DNA of 37,923 nt from a virus: positions 1 to 37,923 of IMG/VR virus record IMGVR_UViG_3300011116_000197. The stretch is one strand, 5' to 3'. Of the stretch, positions 8,031-16,507 are shown one piece after another (position 1 is the first letter of the stretch; the number at the start of each line of letters is the position of its first letter). The notes below the pieces were generated by a model. It made no database searches. It saw only the letters and a program-made list of their open reading frames with translations, and was not told the DNA's origin. A program made the translations under genes and the position numbers.

Positions 8031-8289
8031 AGCAGGTGTCTCTGGTTTTAACAAACCAAAGCGCACACCTAATCATCCTAAGAAATCACACATTGTTGTG
8101 GCTAAAGAGGGCAGTCAAGTTAAGACTATCCGCTTTGGCGAACAAGGTGCTAAGACTGCAGGCAAACCGAAGGCTGGGGAGTCTGACCGTATGAAGAAGA
8201 AGCGTGCATCTTTTAAAGCACGCCACTCTAAGAACATTGCCAAAGGAAAGATGTCTGCTGCTTACTGGGCAGACAAGGTGAAGTGGTGA
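7990..8289 (+). CDS. Conserved basic phage protein, DUF6321-like
   Basis: The protein carries the pattern NKPKRTPNHPKKSHIVVAKE, an IRFGEQG segment, and a C-terminus with SFKARHSKNIAKGKMSAAY followed by WADKVKW. From memory this matches DUF6321, a small basic family spread through marine and freshwater phages; I could not check it. ATG 7990 (99 aa) has AGGA at good spacing, while ATG 7999 (96 aa) would begin MASKKDPR as I recall family members doing; either is possible. The strong conservation I recall implies a real but unknown role. Confidence 0.82.
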   Translation: MGNMASKKDPRLARAGVSGFNKPKRTPNHPKKSHIVVAKEGSQVKTIRFGEQGAKTAGKPKAGESDRMKKKRASFKARHSKNIAKGKMSAAYWADKVKW

Positions 8290-8414
8290 AAAAATTAACT
8301 GCGGCACAAAAGTATGCTCAATTAAAACGACAGACTGAATCTGCTGGTATGAAAGTTGCCGAAAAGAATGGCAAGATTTTGGTCAGTAGAAAAAAGAAAG
8401 CAAAGAAAAAATAA
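8286..8414 (+). CDS. Lys-rich miniprotein, 42 aa
   Basis: GTG 8286 overlaps the preceding stop as GTGA, and the TAA shares its last base with the next ATG. The product is 42 residues: a short helix (KLTAAQKYAQLKRQTES), a beta-like piece (GMKVAEKNGKILVS) and a C-terminal RKKKAKKK. Both ends are coupled to neighbours, which is the main support. Confidence 0.62.
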   Translation: MKKLTAAQKYAQLKRQTESAGMKVAEKNGKILVSRKKKAKKK

Positions 8415-8809
8415 TGGCATACACCAAACCTGAACTCAGAGAGCGTATTAAGAACCGTGTAATGGCTGGCAGTAAGGGCGGTAAGCCTGGTCAATGGTCT
8501 GCTCGTAAAGCACAGATTGTGGCACAGGAATATAAAAAGGCTGGCGGTGGCTACTCTGGTAGCAAGACTAGTAAACAAAAGTCTTTATCTAAATGGACTA
8601 AAGAAAAATGGGGCACTAAATCAGGTAAGCCAAGTACTCAGGGTAGTAAGGCTACAGGGGAACGGTATCTACCTAAGAAGGCTAGAGAGAAACTTTCTGC
8701 TGCTGAATATGCAAAGACATCTGCTAAGAAGCGTGAAGATATGCGTAAAGGTAAGCAGTTTTCAAAACAACCTAAATCAATAGCAAAGAAAACGGCGAGG
8801 TATAGATAG
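8414..8809 (+). CDS. Conserved basic phage protein, DUF5872-like
   Basis: The product is 131 residues. It contains LRERIKNRVMAGSKGGKPGQ, a GGGYSGSK turn, SLSKWTKEKWGTKSGKPS, RYLPKKAREKLS and a C-terminal KGKQF. I recall this arrangement as DUF5872, common in aquatic phages and some host genomes, with unknown function. It is very basic with conserved Trp residues, compatible with DNA or RNA binding. It is coupled to the upstream stop by TAATG, and the next gene starts on its stop codon. Confidence 0.82.
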   Translation: MAYTKPELRERIKNRVMAGSKGGKPGQWSARKAQIVAQEYKKAGGGYSGSKTSKQKSLSKWTKEKWGTKSGKPSTQGSKATGERYLPKKAREKLSAAEYAKTSAKKREDMRKGKQFSKQPKSIAKKTARYR

Positions 8810-9084
8810 TGGCAACGGGCACAGCAGGTAGTTCATTTACCAGCGAACTCAATCGCTTGGCTAATGGTGGGACATATCCAGCAATTACTGCATACAAGAC
8901 AGCAACTCAGGCTGCTAATGATTATGCTGCCACAACAGGACTATCTCTTGTTGGTGCCTTAAACAAAAAAGCAGATGCTAACCGCCAACCAAATAACTAT
9001 AAAGCCCTTGGTGGTATCTGTAATGAACTTGCAGGAACTAGTGGGCTTTCCCCTACTGATGCTTTAAGGAGCATAAACCTATGA
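8809..9084 (+). CDS. Small helical protein before the connector gene, 91 aa
   Basis: GTG 8809 overlaps the upstream TAG by one base. The 91-residue product has Ala/Asn-rich helices, opening with MATGTAGSSFTSELNRLANG, and is near neutral, which marks the end of the basic series. I recall proteins with this style of opening in actinobacterial phages, unnamed. It overlaps the next start by four bases (ATGA). Position suggests head-tail joining. Confidence 0.72.
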   Translation: MATGTAGSSFTSELNRLANGGTYPAITAYKTATQAANDYAATTGLSLVGALNKKADANRQPNNYKALGGICNELAGTSGLSPTDALRSINL

Positions 9085-10004
9085 CATATACCTTGGCACA
9101 GATGATGAACGAAGTTCAGATTAATCTATCTGGATATACCTATCAACAAGACCGTTCTACTTATCTAACTACTGCTGTGACTACTCTTGTTTCTCCTAGT
9201 TCATCGCCATTAGTTCTTAGCGTCGGTTCAACTCAAGACCTAGGCAAGGGTGTTGTTGAAATTGATGATGAATTGTTATGGGTAGATAGTGTGGACCGCG
9301 TTGCTAACACTGCAACTATTTCACCATATGGTCGTGGTTATCTCGGTACTACCGCCTCTACTCACGCCGTAGATTCAAAGGTAACTGTTAGCCCAATTTT
9401 CCCGCGGGCAAGTATTCAAAAGGCTATTAATGACACTATCCACGCAGTTGGTGGTGCTGTCTATGCTACAAAACAGACTACATTTACATATAACGCTGCA
9501 GTTACTACATATGAATTTCAAGACCTAGCAATTGAAAATATCTTGTCTGTATCTTGGCAAGATATTGGTCCTACAAAAGAATGGATTAGAGTCAATCGCT
9601 GGTCATTTGATTCATTTGCTGATGTAGCAACTTGGGGTTCTGGCAGTCAAACTATCACTATTGGGGATGTCATTATTGCTGGTAGAACTGTCAAGGTTGT
9701 TTATGCAACTAGCCCATCTACATTTACTAGTACCAGCCAAGATTATTCAACACAAACTGGACTACCAGAAAGTACTAAAGATGTAGTTATTCTTGGTGCT
9801 GCATACAGATTATTGCAATATTTAGACCCAGCCCGTGCTGCTCAGTACAGTCCACAGGCTGATGAGATTGATGCTAAGCGTCCATTTGGCGCTAGTAATA
9901 CTGCTGTCCGTCAACTCTTTGCGCTATATACACAGCGTCTTAATGAGGAGCGGAGTAAGCAACAGAATCAGTATCCACCACGAGTTCACTACAGCGCCCG
10001 ATAG
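9081..10004 (+). CDS. Putative head-tail connector / neck protein, 307 aa
   Basis: The N-terminal MTYTLAQMMNEVQ helix is followed by a beta-rich section with a Gly-Arg-Gly-Tyr turn (SPYGRGYLGT near 91-100), then a FPRASIQKAINDTIHAVG helix (near 117-133) and a C-terminal helical Arg/Gln-rich tail. A beta insertion framed by helices is typical of connector or tail-tubular-A-like proteins of short-tailed phages, but no specific family match is claimed. It sits between the small head proteins and the fibre gene. Confidence 0.6.
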   Translation: MTYTLAQMMNEVQINLSGYTYQQDRSTYLTTAVTTLVSPSSSPLVLSVGSTQDLGKGVVEIDDELLWVDSVDRVANTATISPYGRGYLGTTASTHAVDSKVTVSPIFPRASIQKAINDTIHAVGGAVYATKQTTFTYNAAVTTYEFQDLAIENILSVSWQDIGPTKEWIRVNRWSFDSFADVATWGSGSQTITIGDVIIAGRTVKVVYATSPSTFTSTSQDYSTQTGLPESTKDVVILGAAYRLLQYLDPARAAQYSPQADEIDAKRPFGASNTAVRQLFALYTQRLNEERSKQQNQYPPRVHYSAR

Positions 10005-10012
10005 GAACATAA

Positions 10013-12673
10013 ATGACTACACGCCAATACTCATCCCGTTCACAGCAGACTACGCTGACAGGTGCCATTACATCTGGCGCTACTTCAATGACAGTAGTAT
10101 CTGGTACAGCACTACTAGGTGGTGTGACTATCCCATCTGGTCGTACCTTTACACTAGTAATTGATGTTGATACGGCGCTAGAAGAAATTGTAGATGCGAC
10201 TGCGGTATCAACCAACACCTTTACAATCACACGTGCAATAGACGGCTCAACAGCACAGGAGCACAGTGCTGGTGCAGTGGTCCGACATATGGCAATTGGT
10301 CGTGATTACCGTGATGCTAATCTCCACACAGAGGCAGATGCTTCTTATAATGATGGTGGCGGTAATGCTCATACTATGCACGGTATTGCTGCTGGTGAAG
10401 GTGTCGTTGTAGGAACTCTTAAGACACAGACCCTAACCAATAAGACTCTTACAAGCCCTACAATTTCTAACCCTACAATTACTGGAACATCTGGTGTTGA
10501 GACTAGTATTGTATTTGAAGGTGCTACACCTGACGCTTATGAAACTACCCTGACTGTAGTTGACCCAACTCAAGACAATACAATTACCCTACCTAATACA
10601 ACAGGTACGGTTGTCATTGTTGATGCTACCCAGACTCTGACTAACAAGACTTTGACTAGCCCTACTATCTCGGGCAGTCCAGTCATAACTGGTCTATCTA
10701 GCGCAGGTATGATTTCATCCTCTGCTACCCCTAAGGATTACGTAGATAGCATTTTGGGCTCAGCAACGGCTGCAGCAACCTCAGCAGCCAGTGCTGCTAC
10801 TAGTGCTGCTAGTGCTGCAACCAGCGCTACAAGTGCCTCTAATAGCGCTACAGCCTCGGCAACGAGTGCCTCAGCGGCTGCCACAAGCGCCACAAGTGCT
10901 GCCACCTCTGCTACTTCAGCAGCGGCTTCGGCTATAGCAGCGGCAACCAGCGCTACCAGCGCAGCAGCCAGTGCTACTACTGCTTCTAACTCGGCTGCAG
11001 CAGCAGCCACGTCGGCTACCTCTGCTTCTAATAGTGCTACTGCTTCTGCTACATCAGCATCTGCAGCAGCCACTAGCGCAACAAACGCTGCTGCTTCTGC
11101 AACATCTGCTGCTAACTCAGCCAGCGCTGCTGCTACTTCTGCGACTTCTGCTGCTGCTAGCGCAACCGCTGCAGCGACAAGTGCAACTAGCGCAGCAACG
11201 TCAGCCTCTAGCGCTTTAACTAGCGCTAATAGCGCTGCCACTTCTGCAGCCAGTGCTGCTGCAGCAGTTACATCAGCGGTTCAACTAAGCACGATTGACG
11301 CCAAGGGTGATTTAATTGTAGGTACTGCAAATGATACAGTTTCTCGTTTAGCATCAGCATCTACAAATGGATATATTTTAAGCGTAAACTCGGCAACCGC
11401 AACTGGGCTTGAATGGATTGCAGCACAGCCTGGAGACATTACTGGAGTAACTGCTGGTACTGGTTTATCTGGTGGCGGAACATCTGGTGATGTAACTCTA
11501 AACCTTGCTAATACTGCGGTAACTGCAGGAGCATATACATACACCTCATTAACAGTTGATGCTCAAGGACGTTTAACCGCAGCATCTAATGGTACTGCTC
11601 CAGTTACTAGCGTGTCGGCAGGTTCTGGTATCAGCGTAACTGGAACTACTACACCGACTGTGGCGATTGACTCAACAGTTGCTACTACGTCTGGAACTCA
11701 AACTCTTACCAATAAGACTATTGCACTTGGTAGTAATACAGTTTCTGGAACTATTGCTCAGTTTAATACGGCTCTTACTGATGGAGACTTTGCTACTCTC
11801 GCTGGTGCAGAAACCTTAACAAACAAGACGCTTACATTACCAGTAATTAGTGCAATTAGCAATACTGGAACAGTAACTCTACCAACAGCAACAGACACCC
11901 TAGTTGGTCGTGCCACAACAGACACTTTAACCAATAAGACAATTGCTTTAGGTAGCAATACTGTAAGCGGTACAATTGCACAATTCAACACTGCACTTAC
12001 GGATGGTGATTTTGCAACTTTAGCGGGCGCAGAAACATTAACTAATAAAACAATTTCTGGAGCAAGTAATACTTTAACTGTTCGTTTAGATAACACTGAT
12101 GTAACAGGAACACTAGTAGCAACTAAGGGTGGTACTGGACAATCTACATATGCTGCTGGAGATATTCTTTATGCTTCTGCTACAAACACTCTTGCTAAAT
12201 TAGCAAAGGGTACAGATGGACAAATTCTTACCCTTGCCTCTGGTGTGCCTTCTTGGGCAGCAGCATCGGGTCCAACAGATGTTTCTGTACGAGCATATAC
12301 TGGAACCACTGGAACATCTTTTACTACAACTTATACATCAATAAATTTTGATGCCGAAGATTTTGATACCGACTCAATGCACAGCACAACATCAAACAGC
12401 AGTCGCATAACCTTCAATACAGCAGGCAAATATATAGTAGGTTCATCTATTGCTACTGGTGGAAATATATCTATGGGTATTCGTATCTTGCTTAATGGAA
12501 CTACAAATATTGCAGAACACAGGGCAGGTAATGGTAGCGAAGACTGCCGTTCTGTATCAACAGTTTATAATTTTGCCGCAAATGACTATATTGAAGTTCA
12601 ATGTGTTTCTGGCGGCACAACGACAACTGTTCAAGTAGGTACAAAATCTAATTTCTGGGCAAAGAAGATATAG
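10013..12673 (+). CDS. Repetitive tail fibre with C1q-like tip, 886 aa
   Basis: This is the probable host-recognition fibre. Residues 1-115 look like a virion-attachment domain. LTNKTLTSPTIS-type repeats follow (about 140-225), then about two dozen Ala/Ser/Thr heptads (about 250-422). The shaft contains IDAKGDLIVGTA, GTGLSGGGTSGDVTLNLA and GGTGQS segments typical of phage fibres. Two 43-residue copies of the LTNKTIALGSNTVSG unit lie at about 564-606 and 638-680. The last 130 residues (from about 757) form a beta-sandwich resembling C1q/TNF-like trimer tips, with AGKYIVG and FAANDYIEVQ. AGGAACATAAATG gives the start. Confidence 0.9.
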   Translation: MTTRQYSSRSQQTTLTGAITSGATSMTVVSGTALLGGVTIPSGRTFTLVIDVDTALEEIVDATAVSTNTFTITRAIDGSTAQEHSAGAVVRHMAIGRDYRDANLHTEADASYNDGGGNAHTMHGIAAGEGVVVGTLKTQTLTNKTLTSPTISNPTITGTSGVETSIVFEGATPDAYETTLTVVDPTQDNTITLPNTTGTVVIVDATQTLTNKTLTSPTISGSPVITGLSSAGMISSSATPKDYVDSILGSATAAATSAASAATSAASAATSATSASNSATASATSASAAATSATSAATSATSAAASAIAAATSATSAAASATTASNSAAAAATSATSASNSATASATSASAAATSATNAAASATSAANSASAAATSATSAAASATAAATSATSAATSASSALTSANSAATSAASAAAAVTSAVQLSTIDAKGDLIVGTANDTVSRLASASTNGYILSVNSATATGLEWIAAQPGDITGVTAGTGLSGGGTSGDVTLNLANTAVTAGAYTYTSLTVDAQGRLTAASNGTAPVTSVSAGSGISVTGTTTPTVAIDSTVATTSGTQTLTNKTIALGSNTVSGTIAQFNTALTDGDFATLAGAETLTNKTLTLPVISAISNTGTVTLPTATDTLVGRATTDTLTNKTIALGSNTVSGTIAQFNTALTDGDFATLAGAETLTNKTISGASNTLTVRLDNTDVTGTLVATKGGTGQSTYAAGDILYASATNTLAKLAKGTDGQILTLASGVPSWAAASGPTDVSVRAYTGTTGTSFTTTYTSINFDAEDFDTDSMHSTTSNSSRITFNTAGKYIVGSSIATGGNISMGIRILLNGTTNIAEHRAGNGSEDCRSVSTVYNFAANDYIEVQCVSGGTTTTVQVGTKSNFWAKKI
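10759..11275 (+). repeat. In-frame Ala/Ser/Thr heptad repeats in the fibre
   Basis: About 24 seven-residue units of the form (A/S)(A/S)xSAxx follow each other, for example AATSATS and AAASATA. The codons vary widely for the same residues, so the repetition is at protein level more than at DNA level. The pattern resembles Pfam phage tail fibre repeats and should form a long trimeric rod. Confidence 0.88.
11702..11830 (+). repeat. 43-residue fibre unit, copy 1
   Basis: The unit begins TLTNKTIALGSNTVSG and ends AGAETLTNKT. It is identical in protein sequence to copy 2 at 11924-12052, yet 28 of the 43 codons differ, all synonymously. Confidence 0.9.
11924..12052 (+). repeat. 43-residue fibre unit, copy 2
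   Basis: This is the second copy of the unit at 11702-11830, identical over 43 residues with about 33 synonymous base differences out of 129. Confidence 0.9.
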
Positions 12674-12683
12674 GAGAATATAA

Positions 12684-12929
12684 ATGAAACAAACTTATGT
12701 TCCAATTCCTACTGAGTGGGATAATGCTAAATTTGAAAAAGACAATAACTGTATTGCTTATGCTGAGAATGGTATTCTTGTAGTATCTAGCGAAAATGGT
12801 GTTGATAATTTAGAAGAAAAAATACAAGCCAATATTGCCTATTACACAGGAATATTACAGCAAAAACAAAGTTTGATGAATCGTTTAGGACTAACTCAAG
12901 AAGATATTGAACTATTGCTAATACAATAG
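12684..12929 (+). CDS. Small post-fibre protein, 81 aa
   Basis: The product is acidic, with a beta-like N-terminal half (AYAENGILVVSSENG) and a helical C-terminal half ending LGLTQEDIELLLIQ. It starts after AGGAGAATATAA, ten bases behind the fibre. Small proteins with such C-termini often follow fibre genes and act as fibre assembly partners or minor fibre subunits; this role is inferred from position. Confidence 0.68.
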   Translation: MKQTYVPIPTEWDNAKFEKDNNCIAYAENGILVVSSENGVDNLEEKIQANIAYYTGILQQKQSLMNRLGLTQEDIELLLIQ

Positions 12930-12958
12930 TATAATAATAAATAATAGATAGGGGACAT

Positions 12959-13681
12959 ATGATAGGCAAGAGCGATACAGTTGCTATTGGATGGTGCGAT
13001 AACGGCACTACCGATGGTAAGTTTACTGAAGGATTGGCGACAGCACTAGTGGCTGGAGCACCGAATGGTATGCCAATACATACTACTATCCGAGTCCAAG
13101 GCAATCAGATTGGCAGACAACGTCAAGTACTTTTTGACCATTGGGCAGATAAGATTAAGACAGACTGGCTACTCTGGGTTGACTCAGACATAGTACTGAA
13201 CCTAGAGTCTATGAAGAAACTTTGGCAGACTGCTGACAAGATTAACAAACCAGTAGTTAGTGGTGTCTACTTTATTTCTAAGGAGAATGAGGGCAGTCTT
13301 ATGCGCCCATTTCCCGTGCTATTTAATGATGTATCTGAGTATCAGATTCAGTACGTACACCCACTACCAGAGAACCAAGTCATTAAAGTAGATAATGCTG
13401 GCTTCGGATTTGTTTTAATGCACAAGTCTATCGTACAAAAAATGCGTGAGGCTAATCCTGGCAAGGGTATGTTTACTGAGACTGGTGATGGCAACGATGA
13501 CCATTTCATAGGCGAAGATATTATTTTCTTCCGCCGAATGAAAGCAGCAGGCGTGCCGCTGCACGCTCACACTGGTGCATTAGTCAAGCATATTAAACGC
13601 TTTAGTCTTGACTTTGATTATTATGCACTGTATTGGGCTAACGAACATTTAAAAGAAAAACTTAAAGAACAACAAGGCTAG
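12959..13681 (+). CDS. GT-A-like glycosyltransferase, 240 aa
   Basis: The protein shows the GT-A nucleotide-sugar pattern: an N-terminal strand and helix with a QIGRQRQVLFDHW segment, then DWLLWVDSDIVL (DSD at 75-77, the metal-binding DxD). Further on are a VSGVYF segment near 100 and a GEDIIFFRRMKAAGVPLHAH segment near 199-218 that resembles the catalytic ED and His of GT2-like enzymes. It lies between fibre and tail protein genes and starts after ATAGGGGACAT. It may glycosylate virion proteins, cell surface sugars or modified DNA; the acceptor cannot be read from sequence. Confidence 0.82.
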   Translation: MIGKSDTVAIGWCDNGTTDGKFTEGLATALVAGAPNGMPIHTTIRVQGNQIGRQRQVLFDHWADKIKTDWLLWVDSDIVLNLESMKKLWQTADKINKPVVSGVYFISKENEGSLMRPFPVLFNDVSEYQIQYVHPLPENQVIKVDNAGFGFVLMHKSIVQKMREANPGKGMFTETGDGNDDHFIGEDIIFFRRMKAAGVPLHAHTGALVKHIKRFSLDFDYYALYWANEHLKEKLKEQQG

Positions 13682-13689
13682 GAGAATAA

Positions 13690-15672
13690 GTGGCTGGTCG
13701 TGACATTACCGAAGGTCGTTCTAGTAGAGCGATTGCTGTTGATGTAGGTGTCGTATCTGATACGTCTATCTGGCAAAACACTGATATTGCCTATGATGTA
13801 GCCCTTGGCGGTATGCCGTTTATCTATGCTATTTCTGACCAACGTCCCTATGTCCGCCAGACTGCGCCTTACCGAAAGGAACAGTTTGATAATCAGACTG
13901 AACCTGGTGAGCAGTCTCTTACTGGGTGGTGGATAAGAAGCCAGTCCTCGTTTCACGACGGGACTGGCATTACTTTTTATGACCCTGCTTTAATTTCTGG
14001 GGAAGGTACATTTCAGTTTGCCGACAGTAAAGGTGTAGATGTTTGGACTGAAGGACGTGTTACTTTACTTAAAAGAGTTAATGAAAACCATATAACTACT
14101 GGTCCTATTGCAAGCACTAATCGTCCTCAACAATTTTCTCGTTCTATTCAATGGAATAACACTAATGGTATTTTACTTCACGATGAATATGATGTAGATA
14201 AAGTAGCGTTAAATGGAACTGTTACTCATTTTGTTGACTATAATGCTGGAACTGACGATAAAGTTTATGGAATCTGTGATGATGGAACAACAGCATACTG
14301 GGTTACTAATGTAACAAGTGGTGGTACTACAAAGTTAACTGTATATAAAAAAGCATTAACTGGTGATTCTAGTACAGCAAATACAAAGATGTTTGATGTT
14401 GCTGGAACCACAGTAACTAATGCTATTATGGAATTTGTCAAAGAACGTATCATTACTTGTTTTGATAATAAAGTGTATGAGTTTACTGGTTCAGCATCAA
14501 CTTTGCCAACACCACTATACACACATCCATCAACTAGCCATAACTATACCAGTATTACAGCATCTGGAACAGCCATCTATATTGCAGGATATAATGGCAT
14601 ACAATCTACAATTCAGAAATTTACTTTATCAACTAATGGTACAATGCCAACCTTAACTTCGGCAATTGTAGCAGCAGAATTACCAGTTGGTGAGATTGTA
14701 TATAAAATTTATTACTATCTTGGGTATATGGCTATTGGCACCAACAAAGGTATTCGTATTGCCACGGTTTCAGACCAAGATGGTTCTATAACCTATGGTC
14801 CATTGATTGTTCAGACTAGTCAGCCTTGCTATGACTTTGCTGCTAGAGACCATTATATTTGGTGTGCAACTGGAGTGGATGGCAATCCTGGTCTTATTCG
14901 TATAAATCTTGGCAATGAGTTAAGCCCGTTATTGTTTGCGTATGCAAATGATGTTTACTATTCAGGAGTTACTGGACACGTAACAACGACTTGTGCTTTT
15001 TTCGGAACTACAAATCAAATAAGTTTTTCCACTGCTTACGCTAATTCAGCAAATGGACACGTATACCGAGAAGACCCAACTATATTAAACACTAATGGCT
15101 ATCTCACTACGGGTTATATCCGCTATAACACTCTTGAACCAAAGAACTTTAAGCGTCTTATAGGGCGCGGTGACTTTACTTACGGTTCTATGACTTTAGA
15201 AACTGTAGATGAAAATGGTATAGAGTATGACTTGGTTACATATGATATTTCAGTCCCGCCAGTAGAAGTAACTACTAGCCAGCCATCAGGCTCACAAGAA
15301 TATATCGGGTATAAATTCATCTTAACTAGAGATAGCACCGATACAACTAAAGGTCCAATCTTCAAGGGCTATCAGGCAAAGGCAACAATTGCAACGCCAC
15401 GTCAACGACTCATTAAGTTTCCTGTCTTTAATTACGACACTGAGACAGATAAATACAATGTAATGCTGGGCTATGAAGGACGTGCTATTGCACGTGTAGC
15501 ACAACTAGAAGACATTGAACAAAACGGTGACGTAATAACTTGGCAGGACCTACAAACTGGCGAATCACGCCAAGTTGTAGTTGAGCAAGTTACTTTTACC
15601 CGACAAACTCCACCAGACAGGGGGTTCTCTGGCTATGGTGGAATTATTGAGATACTTATAAGGACTGTATAA
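13690..15672 (+). CDS. Propeller-like tail protein, 660 aa
   Basis: GTG 13690 is preceded by AGGAGAATAA. The N-terminal 110 residues include PFIYAISDQRPYVRQTAPYR and a QSSFHDGTGITFYDP segment that I recall from tail proteins of actinobacterial phages. Residues about 150-470 are repeating four-strand blades (patterns such as GICDDGTTAYWVTN and GTAIYIAGYNGIQ) consistent with a beta-propeller. The last 190 residues are beta-rich. In short-tailed phages a protein of this size and order would be the tail nozzle or hub. No enzyme motif is seen. Confidence 0.75.
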   Translation: MAGRDITEGRSSRAIAVDVGVVSDTSIWQNTDIAYDVALGGMPFIYAISDQRPYVRQTAPYRKEQFDNQTEPGEQSLTGWWIRSQSSFHDGTGITFYDPALISGEGTFQFADSKGVDVWTEGRVTLLKRVNENHITTGPIASTNRPQQFSRSIQWNNTNGILLHDEYDVDKVALNGTVTHFVDYNAGTDDKVYGICDDGTTAYWVTNVTSGGTTKLTVYKKALTGDSSTANTKMFDVAGTTVTNAIMEFVKERIITCFDNKVYEFTGSASTLPTPLYTHPSTSHNYTSITASGTAIYIAGYNGIQSTIQKFTLSTNGTMPTLTSAIVAAELPVGEIVYKIYYYLGYMAIGTNKGIRIATVSDQDGSITYGPLIVQTSQPCYDFAARDHYIWCATGVDGNPGLIRINLGNELSPLLFAYANDVYYSGVTGHVTTTCAFFGTTNQISFSTAYANSANGHVYREDPTILNTNGYLTTGYIRYNTLEPKNFKRLIGRGDFTYGSMTLETVDENGIEYDLVTYDISVPPVEVTTSQPSGSQEYIGYKFILTRDSTDTTKGPIFKGYQAKATIATPRQRLIKFPVFNYDTETDKYNVMLGYEGRAIARVAQLEDIEQNGDVITWQDLQTGESRQVVVEQVTFTRQTPPDRGFSGYGGIIEILIRTV

Positions 15673-15673
15673 A

Positions 15674-15877
15674 ATGACTCCTGCTGACTGGGCTGGCTTA
15701 GCCGTTGCAATTACTACTCTCATAAGCGCATTAGCAATGGGAGTTAAACATCTAACTAAACATTACTTATCAGAACTTAAGCCCAACGGTGGCTCCAGTC
15801 TTAAGGATAAAGTTAATGGTTTAGAAACTAAAGTGGATTTATTAACAGAGTTAATTAAAGAAGCATTAAAGAGATGA
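15674..15877 (+). CDS. Holin-like single-TM protein, 67 aa
   Basis: Residues about 6-24 are one hydrophobic helix (AGLAVAITTLISALAMGV). A basic segment and a Leu/Val/Lys heptad helix (about 43-66) follow. It starts one base after the upstream stop and lies six bases before the endolysin, the usual place for a holin or lysis accessory protein. One membrane helix with a coiled coil also fits a spanin-like or holin-regulating role. Confidence 0.7.
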   Translation: MTPADWAGLAVAITTLISALAMGVKHLTKHYLSELKPNGGSSLKDKVNGLETKVDLLTELIKEALKR

Positions 15878-15883
15878 GGGACT

Positions 15884-16393
15884 ATGAAGAAACCTGTGGT
15901 AGGGAAAGCCACGCCTGCGGCTACTGCTGTTCTGAGACAGGCGACAGCATTATTTCCCAAGCGCAAGAAACTGTCCGACGGACTTTTACCATCGCAGGCT
16001 CACAGGAAAGCCAATCCGAATTCGGACCACAATACTGGGCTAGCAGTAGACCTTACCCACGACCCGAAGAACGGGGTTGATTGTTCAGTTATATTTGAAA
16101 AACTAAAGAAAGATAAACGTGTTTCGTATCTTATCTTTAATAAAAAGATTTGGTCACAGGAAAGAAAAAAAGAAGGCAATAGAAAATATACTGGTTCCAA
16201 TCCACATACTGCACACCTGCATATATCTATTAATCCTACTTATGCTAACGACACTAGCCCTTGGTTCCCGTGGTTAAATCAACCTTCAATAACAAACCAG
16301 GTTAAGTCACGACTACTATTGTTGAAGAAAAAGAAAGTTTCCCTTAAGGCTAAATGCAATAACTCTTGTGAGGTGCATTGTGCTACTTCCTGA
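15884..16393 (+). CDS. Endolysin, M15-type D,D/L-Ala peptidase
   Basis: The 169-residue enzyme probably cuts peptidoglycan cross-bridges at lysis. The zinc-binding pattern of the M15 (VanY/carboxypeptidase-like) family is visible: SDHNTGLAVDL supplies H49 and D56, and NPHTAHLHISI supplies H113 of the HLH motif. No signal peptide is present, so it needs a holin to reach the wall; TM protein genes flank it on both sides. The C-terminal 40 residues are Lys-rich with CNNSCEVHC, perhaps a small wall-binding or metal-binding tail. The start is ATG after GAGGGACT. Confidence 0.88.
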   Translation: MKKPVVGKATPAATAVLRQATALFPKRKKLSDGLLPSQAHRKANPNSDHNTGLAVDLTHDPKNGVDCSVIFEKLKKDKRVSYLIFNKKIWSQERKKEGNRKYTGSNPHTAHLHISINPTYANDTSPWFPWLNQPSITNQVKSRLLLLKKKKVSLKAKCNNSCEVHCATS

Positions 16394-16505
16394 GGGAGAG
16401 CCAAACCCATTACTAGATTGTGATGGTTGTGAGGCGCAAGGTGCCTACGTCTACAAGGGCTGGGTTTTTTTATGCGTTAAGTGCATAGAAGAAAGAGAGA
16501 GTTAA
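16380..16505 (+). CDS. Zn-ribbon miniprotein, 41 aa
   Basis: GTG 16380 has GAGGTG five bases upstream and overlaps the endolysin end by 14 bases. The 41 residues carry two CxxC knuckles, LDCDGCEAQG and FLCVKCIEE, spaced like a rubredoxin-type zinc ribbon. An in-frame GTG at 16368 lacks a ribosome site. It fills the gap before the last rightward gene. Function unknown. Confidence 0.65.
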   Translation: MLLPEGEPNPLLDCDGCEAQGAYVYKGWVFLCVKCIEERES

Positions 16506-16507
16506 AT

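Noticed and set aside
10738-11241. Long Ala/Val/Leu-rich open frame on the minus strand of the fibre gene
   Set aside because: It is the mirror of the Ala/Ser/Thr repeat codons, has no ribosome site and lies inside a clearly real gene on the other strand.
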